NCBI GenBank assembly: GCA_035471925.1
Contig: DATIPO010000327.1
Span: 7,542-71,541, forward strand
DNA: 64,000 bases
DNA from: JANQFM01 sp035471925
GTDB taxonomy: Bacteria > Acidobacteriota > UBA6911 > RPQK01 > DATIPO01
Reading direction: 5' to 3'
In this document: positions 25,970-34,434 of the stretch, one piece after another
How positions within the stretch are numbered: the stretch's first letter is position 1
Layout of the letters: every line of letters begins with the position of its first letter
Notes under the pieces: model-generated
Told to the model about the DNA's origin: nothing
The model's database searches: none
Seen by the model: only the letters and a program-made list of their open reading frames with translations
Position numbers and translations under genes: made by a program

Positions 25970-27055
25970 ATGACGACCGTCGAAGGCATTCTGCGCAAGG
26001 TCTACCAAGGACGGCGCATCAGTTCCCAGGACGCCCTCCAGCTCATGCGCGCCGATGACGGGCTGCATGAGATTGGAAAGGCCGCCGACTACGTGCGATG
26101 GCAGAAGCATCCCGAGCGGGTGGTCTCGTTTCTCATCGACCGCAACATCAACTACACCAATGTCTGTGTGGCCCGCTGCACCTTTTGCAACTTCTACCGC
26201 AAGCCCAGACACCACGAAGGCTACCTGCTGCCCAAGGAACAGATCTTCAAGAAGATCGAAGAAACGGTGGCTCTGGGCGGCACCGGCATCCTCATGCAGG
26301 GGGGCATGAATCCCGACCTCAAGATCGACTATTACGAAGACCTGCTCAGTTCCATGCGGGAGCGTTTCCCGGAGGTCCACCTGCATTGCTTCTCGCCTCC
26401 CGAGATCGTGGTGCTGGCCAAGCTTTCCAAGCTTTCGCTGCGACAGGCCGTCCGCCGCCTGCGTGATGCCGGCCTGGATTCGATTCCCGGCGGCGGCGCC
26501 GAGATTCTCACCGAGCGCTCGCGTAAAGAGATCAGTCCCGGCAAGTGCACCGTCGAGGAGTGGCTTGACGTCATGCGCGTAGCTCACCAGGAGGGCCTCA
26601 CAACCACAGCCACCATGATGGTGGGAGGAGGCGAGTCGCTGGAGGAACGGGTCGAGCACCTTCAGCGGCTACGCGATTTGCAGGACGAAACGGGCGGCTT
26701 CGTGGCCTTCATACCCTGGAACGTGCAACTGGAAGACACTCCCATGAGCAGCGACGTTCAGGAAGAGATGGGCCCGGTGGAGTATCTGCGCCTGCTGGCC
26801 ATTTGCCGGATTTTCTTCGACAACATCAAGAACATCCAGGTGTCGTGGCTGACCCAGGGACTTCAAGTGGGACAGATGGCCCTTTTCTTCGGGGCCAACG
26901 ACGTGGGTTCGATCATGATCGAAGAAAACGTCATCTCCACCGCCGGCGCCCATTACGAGGCCGAAGCCAACGACCTCATCAAGCTGGTCGAGCAGGCCGG
27001 TTTCACCCCCGCCCAGCGCGATACCCTTTACCGAACTTTCCGCAAGATTGCATGA
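25970..27055 (+). CDS. mqnC: Cyclic dehypoxanthine futalosine synthase
   Basis: Radical SAM enzyme of 361 residues in the futalosine pathway to menaquinone, converting dehypoxanthine futalosine to its cyclic form. The [4Fe-4S] motif is C66-C70-C73 (NVCVARCTFCNFYR). The HHEGYLL, LMQGGMNPDL, PGGGAEIL and FIPWNVQLEDT stretches are those of MqnC rather than MqnE. It implies that the organism makes menaquinone by the futalosine route. The other mqn genes are not in this window, so the gene is unlinked here. Confidence 0.93.
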   Translation: MTTVEGILRKVYQGRRISSQDALQLMRADDGLHEIGKAADYVRWQKHPERVVSFLIDRNINYTNVCVARCTFCNFYRKPRHHEGYLLPKEQIFKKIEETVALGGTGILMQGGMNPDLKIDYYEDLLSSMRERFPEVHLHCFSPPEIVVLAKLSKLSLRQAVRRLRDAGLDSIPGGGAEILTERSRKEISPGKCTVEEWLDVMRVAHQEGLTTTATMMVGGGESLEERVEHLQRLRDLQDETGGFVAFIPWNVQLEDTPMSSDVQEEMGPVEYLRLLAICRIFFDNIKNIQVSWLTQGLQVGQMALFFGANDVGSIMIEENVISTAGAHYEAEANDLIKLVEQAGFTPAQRDTLYRTFRKIA

Positions 27056-27258
27056 CGTGAGACGCCGCACGGGGAGCGCCGACGCTCTTATTCCAGAGAC
27101 TTATCCAATCCTGCTTCATGCATTCCCGCCTGTTCAGTCATCGACTCTTCACAAATGACGAGAGAGGCGATTCTCTACTTTACTCAAGTTGTTCATTGCC
27201 TTTGTTTTAGACTGTCCGCCAAATGTTGGATGAATGGCTTGTAGAGTTGGTGAATTCA

Positions 27259-27294
27259 TTGACTTTCCCTTCGATATTCCTTTATTGTTAAAGG
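27259..27294 (+). promoter_or_regulatory. Predicted promoter with -10-overlapping palindrome
   Basis: Within a locally AT-rich stretch of the 367-nt gap before the TonB receptor, TTGACT (27259-27264) and TATTGT (27283-27288) are 18 nt apart. CCTTTA-TTGT-TAAAGG (27279-27294) is a perfect 6-bp dyad lying over the -10 box, a position typical of a repressor site. The start codon is about 130 nt downstream. The rest of the gap shows nothing recognisable. Confidence 0.5.
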
Positions 27295-27422
27295 GATTTT
27301 CGGTCAACAGCCACCGGGAAGGGCGACCTTGAAACGACCAGACGTAAGGGGCCTCTGTTGGCCTTGGGTCGGCTCCTCGTGCAGTGTTCAAGTTCGTCGG
27401 TTCAAGCAATCGAGGAGGAAGC

Positions 27423-30400
27423 ATGACGACAAGGATAGTGACTCTGGGAGCGCTTTTTGCCCTCTTGATGGGTTCCGCATGGGCGCAATCGCAGGCCAGC
27501 ACCGCAAACTTGGCGGGCGTCATCCGCGACCAGACGGCGGCCATCGTGCCGGGTGCCGAAGTCACGGCCACCAACGACGCCACCGGACTCTCCCGCAGCA
27601 CCGTTTCCGCCAGTGACGGCTCCTATCAGTTCCTCAATTTGCCTCCCGGCGAATACACCGTGCGGGCCGTCATGGAGGGCTTTGCGACGGCGGTCGTTCA
27701 GGGGGTGGAACTGACGGTCGGACAGTACGGCAACCTGAATATCGAACTGCAGGTTTCGGCCGCCCAGGAAGAAGTGGTGGTGATGGGCAACGCCGACATT
27801 GTTGAAAAGCAGAAGACGGCTCAGTCCAACACTATTCAGCAAAAGGAGATTTACAACCTTCCCATTAATGGCCGCGACTTCCTCGATTTCGCGCTGCTCA
27901 CTCCGGGAGTCAGCGACAAGTCGACCTTCGTGACCGACGCGGCCGTGCAGACTCCCACTTCGGGTTTGTCGTTCGGCGGCCAGGACCAGCGTTCAAACTA
28001 TGTCACCATTGACGGCGTCGACAACATGGACGTGATTTCCAACTCGGTGCGCGCAACGCTGAGCCAGGAGGCCATTCAGGAGTTCCAGATTGTCCGCAAC
28101 ACCTTCTCGGCGGAATTCGGACGCGCCCGCGCCGGCGTCATCAACATCGTCAGCAAGTCGGGAACCAACGCCTTCCATGGCAACGCCTTCTGGTTCCTGA
28201 GGAACAACTCGCTGGACGCCCGCAACACTTTCGCGCGCCAACAAGATCCGCCCTTTGACCGAGACCAGTACGGAGGCACGTTCGGCGGACCGCTGGCCGA
28301 GGACCGCAGCTTCTTCTTCCTCAGCTACGAGCGCCTCGACCGCGAGGAGTCCCTCTTCGTGACCTTCCTCGACGATCCCTCGATCTTCCAACCCACGGCC
28401 CCGCAGTTGGACCTGTTCAGTTTCTTCGAGTCGACCGGCATCCCAAGTTTGCAGGCGCTCTCTCAAGCCTTTGTGGGACAGGCAGGAGGCGTGCTGAACA
28501 CGCTCCCGTCCAACTTCCCCGGGACCATCCAGCGATTCAACGAAGAAAGCGGGACTTTCCCGTTCATGGCCGACCAGGACACCTTTTCCGCCAAGGTGGA
28601 CCATTCCTTCAATCAGCAAAACACGCTCAATCTCCGCTTCAATTGGACCGACAGCTTCCGCGACGGCGCCGAGTTCGGAGCCCTGGACGCGGTCAGCAAC
28701 GGCGTGTCGTTCGATACTGAAGACATCTCCTTCGTGGTCTCCGACACCCACGTGTTTTCGCCCACCAAGCTCAACGACTTCAAGTTCCAGTATTCCTACC
28801 GCGATTTCCAGGTTCCCACCAACGATCCCATCGGTCCCCAGCTCGCGCTAGCGGGCGTGGCCGAGTTCGGGCAGGAGTTCTTCAATCCCACCGGATATAA
28901 GCAGGACATTTTTCAGTTCGTCGAGAACTTCACCTGGATCGCAGGCAACCACACCGTCAAGACCGGCGTGGACTTCAACGTCCTCGACTTGGGCGGATTC
29001 GCCGAGGTTTTCCTGGGCGGCGAGTTCACCTTCGCCGGCAACACCATTCCGCTGGGCGGAATCATCGATGCCCTGCTGGGTCCCGGCAACGCGGCCGGAC
29101 TGGCGCGCCAATTGGCGACACCCGCGGCGGCAGGAGGACTGGGGCGTCCCGATCTGGTGGGCCACATCGCCGGCACCAACGCGGCCCTGACCGCGGTCCA
29201 GTCCTTCAACTTCGGACTGCCCATCACTTACTTCCAGGGCTTCGGCGATCCCAACACCAACGTCAACTACAAGCAGTTGGCGTTCTTTGTGCAGGACAAC
29301 TGGCAGGTCGCGCCCAACTTCAACCTCCACTTGGGGATGCGCTACGACATCGATTTCAAGCCCACCACCCAGAATGTGACCAATAACGCCCCGCCTTGGA
29401 CCCTGGACACCTTCGCCTTGGACGACAACAACAACTTCGCCCCCCGCTTGGGCTTCGCCTGGGACTTCAGGGGTGACGGACGCCAAGTGCTGCGCGGCGG
29501 CTACGGCATTTACCAGGCCAACTTCTTCCAAGCCGTAGTCTTCGTTTCCCAGGTGCTTTCGGGCCAAATCTCCCAGGTCTTCACCGCTCTTTCCGATCCT
29601 TTCGGCCTGGGCGTGACCTCAGCCGACGTTTGGGAAGAGTTTCAGGCCACCGGACAGCTCAACCAGCAGACGCTGGCCAACGTGGGACTCGACGTCGGGA
29701 CCACGCCGCCGGTCATCCTGCCCGCCGCCGGGGACGTCAAGAATCCCTACAGCCATCAGGCCAGCTTCGGCTACGAGCAGCAGTTAGGCGCCGACACCGC
29801 GATTTCGCTGGACTACATCCTCAACCGCGGCGTGGGACTGATCCGCTCGCGCGACATCAACGTCAACCCCATCGGTCCCAACCAGTTCGCTGGCCTGCGC
29901 GACCCGCGCTTTTTGCAGATCAACCAGATCGAGACCAGCGGAAGCTCCATCTACCACGGCTTCACCGCCTCTCTGACCCGCCGCTTCCGCGGAGACAACA
30001 ATCTGCGCGTCAGCTACACGCTGGGAAAGGCCATCGACGACACGACCGACTTCATCACCCAGTTGCAGGGCAACGACCAGACCAACTTGGCGGCCGAGCG
30101 TTCGCTCTCAAGCTTCGACCAGCGCAACCGCCTGGTCGTCAGCGGACTGCTCTCTTCGCCCTGGAGCGCCGGAAGCGGCCAAGGATTCGCCAAGAACCTC
30201 TTCGGCGATTGGCTCTTTTCCGGTATCAGCACCTGGTCGTCGGGCAAGCCCTTCAACCTCTTGGTCGGATTCGATCTCAACGGTGACGGGCACGAAGAGA
30301 CCGACCGTCCAACACTGGCCGACGGATCGACCATCGTGGGGCGCAACACGGGAGTCGGACCCACGACCTACACCTTCGACATGCGGCTCTCGCGCCGTTT

Positions 30401-30614
30401 CAACTTCAGCGACAACGTCAACTTCGAATTCATCTTCGAAGCCTTCAACCTCTTCAACAACGTCAACTACTCGGGCGTCAACAACGTGGTCGGACCGGTG
30501 GTGGCGACCGGCGACGTGGAGGGCAGCGAGAACATTCCCTCCAACCAGCCGCTGGGATTCACCGAAGCCTTTGACCCGCGCCAGATTCAATTCGGCTTCC
30601 GCTTCAACTTCTGA
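27423..30614 (+). CDS. Oar-like TonB-dependent outer-membrane receptor
   Basis: Outer-membrane protein of 1063 residues. A signal peptide (about 1-22, ending ASAWAQ-like) is followed by a carboxypeptidase-regulatory-like beta-sandwich (LAGVIRDQTAAIVPGAEVTATN, about 28-110). Then come a plug-type region with NLPINGRDFLDFALLTPGV and GQDQRSNYVTIDGVDN, and a long beta-barrel rich in aromatic strands ending in the terminal RQIQFGFRFNF with C-terminal Phe. This is the Oar-like receptor type expanded in Acidobacteriota. The start at 27423 follows GAGGAGGAA, so an upstream GTG at 27384 is rejected. It is followed by an exported SGNH hydrolase gene, suggesting a linked uptake-and-cleavage role; the ligand is unknown. 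Confidence 0.9.
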   Translation: MTTRIVTLGALFALLMGSAWAQSQASTANLAGVIRDQTAAIVPGAEVTATNDATGLSRSTVSASDGSYQFLNLPPGEYTVRAVMEGFATAVVQGVELTVGQYGNLNIELQVSAAQEEVVVMGNADIVEKQKTAQSNTIQQKEIYNLPINGRDFLDFALLTPGVSDKSTFVTDAAVQTPTSGLSFGGQDQRSNYVTIDGVDNMDVISNSVRATLSQEAIQEFQIVRNTFSAEFGRARAGVINIVSKSGTNAFHGNAFWFLRNNSLDARNTFARQQDPPFDRDQYGGTFGGPLAEDRSFFFLSYERLDREESLFVTFLDDPSIFQPTAPQLDLFSFFESTGIPSLQALSQAFVGQAGGVLNTLPSNFPGTIQRFNEESGTFPFMADQDTFSAKVDHSFNQQNTLNLRFNWTDSFRDGAEFGALDAVSNGVSFDTEDISFVVSDTHVFSPTKLNDFKFQYSYRDFQVPTNDPIGPQLALAGVAEFGQEFFNPTGYKQDIFQFVENFTWIAGNHTVKTGVDFNVLDLGGFAEVFLGGEFTFAGNTIPLGGIIDALLGPGNAAGLARQLATPAAAGGLGRPDLVGHIAGTNAALTAVQSFNFGLPITYFQGFGDPNTNVNYKQLAFFVQDNWQVAPNFNLHLGMRYDIDFKPTTQNVTNNAPPWTLDTFALDDNNNFAPRLGFAWDFRGDGRQVLRGGYGIYQANFFQAVVFVSQVLSGQISQVFTALSDPFGLGVTSADVWEEFQATGQLNQQTLANVGLDVGTTPPVILPAAGDVKNPYSHQASFGYEQQLGADTAISLDYILNRGVGLIRSRDINVNPIGPNQFAGLRDPRFLQINQIETSGSSIYHGFTASLTRRFRGDNNLRVSYTLGKAIDDTTDFITQLQGNDQTNLAAERSLSSFDQRNRLVVSGLLSSPWSAGSGQGFAKNLFGDWLFSGISTWSSGKPFNLLVGFDLNGDGHEETDRPTLADGSTIVGRNTGVGPTTYTFDMRLSRRFNFSDNVNFEFIFEAFNLFNNVNYSGVNNVVGPVVATGDVEGSENIPSNQPLGFTEAFDPRQIQFGFRFNF

Positions 30615-30631
30615 GGATGGGAGATCAAAGC

Positions 30632-32095
30632 ATGAAAAAGAACATCATTTCGACATTGCTCATCACCTTCCTGCTGGCGGCCCTGCCGCTGGCCCAGGAA
30701 GCCCCCTCCCAGCAAGATCCTTCCGAGGACATCCAGGCCCGGGTGCAGGAGATCCTTTCCCAGTCGGCGGTGGTCCAGGAGATCAAAGCCCGCAGGCTCA
30801 CGTCCCGTCAGGGCGCCACGCCCCCTAACTTCCTCAACATGGTGGCTCTGGGCGACAGCCTGACTTTGGGAGTCAGGAGCGGCGGCGTCAATGAGCAGGA
30901 CCAGATCGAGGCCTTCCCGGCCCTGATTTCGCGTCAGGTGGGGACCTTTTTCTTCCTGCCGCTGCTCTTCGGTCCCACCATCGAACTGGTGGAGCCGGGA
31001 CTGCCTCCCGTGACCAACGTCATTCCCGCGCCTGATGTGGGACGCGTCTTTCCCTTAATTGTTCCTCAGAATCTGGCCATCGGCGGACACAACGTGCTGG
31101 ACGGGCTCGTCACGCGTCCCGACTTTAACAGCTTGGCCGAGATCGACTCCCTCGAGGACCTCATCCTGGGGTTGCCGCTTAATCTGCCGCAGCTTGGACC
31201 GGGCCGCCTGCAGGTCAGCCAAATCGAGCTGGCCGTGGGGACGCAGCCCACCTTCACCATCTACTGGCTGTGCTCCAACGACGTGCTGGGGGCCGCCACT
31301 CAAGCCGACCCCTCGCTGGTGACGCCCTTCGAGGTCTTCACCCAGGCCTATCAGCAGTCGGTGGGGGCCCTTCTGACCCTCACCAGCAGCGACGTGATCG
31401 TGGCCAACATTCCCGCCTTGACGACCATTCCCTTTCTGCAGAGCGCGCAGGAAGTGGCCGCCATCGTGGGCGCTCCGCTGCCCGCCATCGGGCCCGTGCT
31501 GGGCATTGAGGACGGCGACTTCGTCACCTTGCTGGGACTGGAGCTGATCGAACCCATCCTGACCGGTCAGGCCGCCGGACCTCTTCCGCCCAACGTGGTT
31601 CTGACGGCTGAAGAAGCGGCCGCCATGACCGGCGCCATCACCCAGATGAATGCCTTCATCGCCGGATTCGCGGCTCAAGTCGGCATTCCCGTGGTCGACA
31701 TCAACGGCTTCATTTCTGAAGTCGACTCCAACGGATTTCAGGCCGGCGAGTTCACCCTGACCACCGGTTTTCTGGGAGGCGTGTTCAGTCTTGACGGCGT
31801 TCATCCCACGGCAACCGCCCAAGCCGCCGTCGCCAACCTGTTCATCGAGAGGATCAACGAATTCTGGGGACTGTCCGTTCCGCTGGTCGACGTGGCTGCC
31901 GTGGCCGCCAACGACGACTTGGTGCTCAAGGGCGGCGAAACGGGCGGCAGCGCCCTGGACATGCGAACCCTGCGCCGCTATGGATTCGACGCCGCCCGCC
32001 GGGCCGTGGAGATCATCTCTCCCGACTTGGTGGACAAGCCGCAGGAGCCTTCGTCCCCGCCCTTGCGTCCCCGCCGCCCGGGCGGATCGCGCTGA
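30632..32095 (+). CDS. Exported SGNH/GDSL lipase-esterase
   Basis: Secreted hydrolase of 487 residues. The signal peptide covers about residues 1-21 (LLAALPLAQE). Block I is MVALGDSLTLG with nucleophile S76. Block III appears as WLCSNDVLGAA, with CSND in place of the common GxND. Block V is LDGVHPTATAQA with the Asp-His pair. GGGAGA about 7 nt before 30632 supports this start over the ATG at 30617. It begins 17 nt after the TonB receptor and so is probably cotranscribed with it. It may release an acyl or ester group from the receptor's ligand; this is an inference from gene order. Confidence 0.83.
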   Translation: MKKNIISTLLITFLLAALPLAQEAPSQQDPSEDIQARVQEILSQSAVVQEIKARRLTSRQGATPPNFLNMVALGDSLTLGVRSGGVNEQDQIEAFPALISRQVGTFFFLPLLFGPTIELVEPGLPPVTNVIPAPDVGRVFPLIVPQNLAIGGHNVLDGLVTRPDFNSLAEIDSLEDLILGLPLNLPQLGPGRLQVSQIELAVGTQPTFTIYWLCSNDVLGAATQADPSLVTPFEVFTQAYQQSVGALLTLTSSDVIVANIPALTTIPFLQSAQEVAAIVGAPLPAIGPVLGIEDGDFVTLLGLELIEPILTGQAAGPLPPNVVLTAEEAAAMTGAITQMNAFIAGFAAQVGIPVVDINGFISEVDSNGFQAGEFTLTTGFLGGVFSLDGVHPTATAQAAVANLFIERINEFWGLSVPLVDVAAVAANDDLVLKGGETGGSALDMRTLRRYGFDAARRAVEIISPDLVDKPQEPSSPPLRPRRPGGSR

Positions 32096-32137
32096 ATGGC
32101 CCTGGCCGCAGCGCAGCGCTCAGGCCGCGGGCCGGGA

Positions 32138-32166
32138 TTGACAGGGGAGGGGCCCTGTGCTAGGTT
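32138..32166 (+). promoter_or_regulatory. Predicted metK promoter
   Basis: A consensus TTGACA (32138-32143) is followed after 17 nt by TAGGTT (32161-32166). Transcription would start near 32173, leaving a leader of about 72 nt that contains a strong hairpin and the ribosome site AAGGAG (32232-32237). Confidence 0.5.
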
Positions 32167-32184
32167 CCCAATCTTTGGACCCGA

Positions 32185-32215
32185 AAGACCCCCGGCCCAG
32201 GTGCCGGGCGGTCTT
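32185..32215 (+). promoter_or_regulatory. Strong hairpin in the metK leader
   Basis: AAGACC + CCCGGC (32185-32196) pair with GCCGGG + GGTCTT (32203-32208, 32210-32215) around a 6-nt loop, with one bulged C. This gives a 12-bp GC-rich stem ending 17 nt before the ribosome site. There is no T tract, so it is not a simple terminator. It does not match a SAM riboswitch that I can recognise. A cis-regulatory or mRNA-stabilising role is possible. Confidence 0.5.
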
Positions 32216-32244
32216 CCCATAGAAGAAGCTGAAGGAGAAGCATC

Positions 32245-33408
32245 ATGGCACCCAAAGGGCGTTACCTGTTCAGTTCGGAGTCGGTCACCGAAGGCCATCC
32301 CGACAAAATCGCCGATCAGATTTCGGACGCCGTCCTCGACGCCATCATGGCCGAGGACCCGGCGGGCCGGGTGGCCTGCGAGACGATGGTCACTACCGGA
32401 CTCATCGTGGTTTCGGGCGAAATCACAACCGAGGCCTACATCGACATTCCCCGAGTGGCCCGGGAGACGGTGCGCGACATCGGCTACGACCGGGCCAAGT
32501 ATGGATTCGACTGCGACACCTGCGGCGTGCTTTCCAGCATCGACAGCCAGTCCCCCGACATCGCCAAAGGTGTCGATCCCGGTGGAGCCGGCGACCAGGG
32601 ACTGATGTTCGGATTCGCCTGCCGTGAAACCGAAGAACTGATGCCCTTGCCCATCGAGTTGGCCCACAAGCTGACCCGCCGTCTCACCGACGTCCGCAAG
32701 GACGGTACACTCGACTGGCTGCGTCCCGACGGCAAATCGCAGGTTTCGGTGGAATATGACGGATACGAACCGCTGCGCCTGGAAGCCGTCGTCATCTCCA
32801 CCCAGCACAGCGACGAAGTCGACAACGACACCATCCGGCGCCAGATCACCGAGCATGTCATCCGTCCCGTCGTGCCCAAAGAGTGGATCGACGACGCCAC
32901 CAAGCTCTTCATCAATCCCACCGGCCGCTTCGTGGTCGGCGGACCTCAGGGCGATTGCGGACTGACCGGACGCAAGATCATCGTCGACACTTACGGCGGC
33001 ATGGGACGCCACGGCGGAGGCGCCTTCTCGGGCAAGGATCCCTCCAAGGTCGACCGTTCGGCCTGCTACATGGCCCGCTATATCGCCAAAAACTGCGTGG
33101 CCGCCGGACTGGCTGACCGCCTCGAGGTGCAGTTGGCCTACGCCATCGGCGTGGCCGAGCCGGTCTCGGTCATGGCTGACACCTTCGGCACCGGCAGAGT
33201 CGGCGAGATGGACATCTGCCGCCTCATCCGCGAGCACTTCCACCTGACTCCCCAGGGCATCATCGAGACCCTCGACTTGCGCCGGCCCATTTACAGGGCT
33301 ACCGCTGCCTACGGCCACTTCGGACGTCCCGAATTCGCCTGGGAGAAGACCGACAAGGCCGACACTCTGCGCCAAGCCGCCGGCCTTCCCGAAACCGCCA
33401 AGGCTTAG
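32245..33408 (+). CDS. metK: S-adenosylmethionine synthetase
   Basis: Methionine adenosyltransferase of 387 residues, standard length. It opens with the family motif YLFSSESVTEGHPDKIADQIS and contains the central GAGDQGLMFGFA signature, the conserved substrate-binding stretch GRFVVGGPQGDCGLTGRKI and the P-loop-like GGGAFSGKDPSKVDRSACY. It makes SAM from ATP and methionine in the cytoplasm. SAM is consumed by the radical SAM and methyltransferase enzymes encoded downstream, but the gene is an essential housekeeping function and need not be linked to them. AAGGAG precedes ATG 32245. Confidence 0.97.
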   Translation: MAPKGRYLFSSESVTEGHPDKIADQISDAVLDAIMAEDPAGRVACETMVTTGLIVVSGEITTEAYIDIPRVARETVRDIGYDRAKYGFDCDTCGVLSSIDSQSPDIAKGVDPGGAGDQGLMFGFACRETEELMPLPIELAHKLTRRLTDVRKDGTLDWLRPDGKSQVSVEYDGYEPLRLEAVVISTQHSDEVDNDTIRRQITEHVIRPVVPKEWIDDATKLFINPTGRFVVGGPQGDCGLTGRKIIVDTYGGMGRHGGGAFSGKDPSKVDRSACYMARYIAKNCVAAGLADRLEVQLAYAIGVAEPVSVMADTFGTGRVGEMDICRLIREHFHLTPQGIIETLDLRRPIYRATAAYGHFGRPEFAWEKTDKADTLRQAAGLPETAKA

Positions 33409-33449
33409 CCGCCTGCCAGCGGATTTCGAACTCCGGCGTCCGTCTTTGA

Positions 33450-33455
33450 TATTCT
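33450..33455 (+). promoter_or_regulatory. -10-like TATTCT before the rhomboid gene
   Basis: TATTCT ends 8 nt before the ATG at 33464. The bases between hold no Shine-Dalgarno at the right distance, so a leaderless transcript is suggested. No strong -35 is present. Confidence 0.35.
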
Positions 33456-33463
33456 GGTAGGCG

Positions 33464-34189
33464 ATGTACAACCGCCAAGCAGCCGTCAGCTTTGGTCCGC
33501 GACTGACTCCGATGGTCAAGTACCTGATCATCGCCTGCGTGGTGGTTTTCCTTTGGACGGTGTTGGGTGGCTCCGAAATCACGCGCATCCTGGGCTTGGT
33601 GCCGGCCTTTTTCTGGCCGCCCCATCTGTGGCTGTGGCAGGCTGCCACTTATATTTTCCTGCATGCCGACCTGCTGCACCTGGCGATGAACATGTTTGTG
33701 CTGTGGATGTTCGGCTCCACGCTGGAAGCCCACTGGGGCTCGCGTGAATTCCTGCGCTTCTTTTTCATCACCGGCATCGGTGCTGGAATTCTCTCGGCCA
33801 TCGTCGACTATTCCTCTCTTATTCCCACCGTCGGCGCCTCTGGCTCCATCTATGGCCTGTTGGCCGCCTTCGGCTTGCTCTTTCCCGAGCGTCGCATCTA
33901 CATCTACTTTCTCTTTCCCGTCAAAGCCAAGTACTTCGTGCTCTTCATCGCCGGCATGGTGCTGCTCTCGTCTCTCAACGACCAAGGCAACGGCATCGCC
34001 CACTTTGCCCATTTGGGGGGAATGCTGGTGGGGTTCCTCTATCTCAAGGGATGGCTTTCCCCAGCCGGATTGCGCCAGGCCTACCACCGTTGGAAGATCC
34101 GGCGCATGCGCTCGCGCTTCGAAGTCTACGAGAATCAAAAACGCCCGCCGCGCGGCAGGAGCCGCGACGACGACTTCTGGATTAACTAG
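33464..34189 (+). CDS. Rhomboid-family intramembrane serine protease
   Basis: Integral membrane protease of 241 residues with six predicted helices. The catalytic Ser is S126 in VGASGSIYGLL, and the catalytic His is in IAHFAHLGGM (H183). The loop after helix 1 has the conserved WQAATYIFLHADLLHLAMNM stretch. A basic, Arg-rich cytoplasmic tail follows helix 6. Rhomboids cut substrate transmembrane helices; the substrate here is unknown. It is separated from metK by 55 nt and appears to have its own leaderless promoter. Confidence 0.92.
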   Translation: MYNRQAAVSFGPRLTPMVKYLIIACVVVFLWTVLGGSEITRILGLVPAFFWPPHLWLWQAATYIFLHADLLHLAMNMFVLWMFGSTLEAHWGSREFLRFFFITGIGAGILSAIVDYSSLIPTVGASGSIYGLLAAFGLLFPERRIYIYFLFPVKAKYFVLFIAGMVLLSSLNDQGNGIAHFAHLGGMLVGFLYLKGWLSPAGLRQAYHRWKIRRMRSRFEVYENQKRPPRGRSRDDDFWIN

Positions 34190-34219
34190 GCCCCAGGAGC
34201 GCTTTTCCCTCTTCTGCAC

Positions 34220-34253
34220 TTTACGGATGGCGGAAAGTGCGATAATATTCGCA
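34220..34253 (+). promoter_or_regulatory. Predicted promoter of the radical SAM gene cluster
   Basis: TTTACG (34220-34225) and TAATAT (34243-34248) are 17 nt apart. The -10 box sits in the centre of a dyad TGCGA-N6-TCGCA (34238-34253), so repression by a dimeric protein is plausible. The first radical SAM gene starts about 185 nt downstream. Confidence 0.45.
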
Positions 34254-34434
34254 TAGTTTTCCGCAGACAGGCAGCCAGATGCGGTAAACTGCCGAAGTTG
34301 GATCAGTTGAGCGGAAAAGCGCCGAGTTCTCCAGCCCCGCGCCGCATTGCGCCTTGACCCTGGGAGGCTTGGTTTTCCATACTCGTCATTGGTCTTGCGC
34401 GAGCGAACGAAAGGGAGCATCGAACTCGATATCC

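Noticed and set aside
32167..32244. SAM riboswitch in the metK leader
   Set aside because: Only one strong stem is visible, without the multi-helix core of known SAM or SAH riboswitches. It is kept only as an unassigned hairpin.
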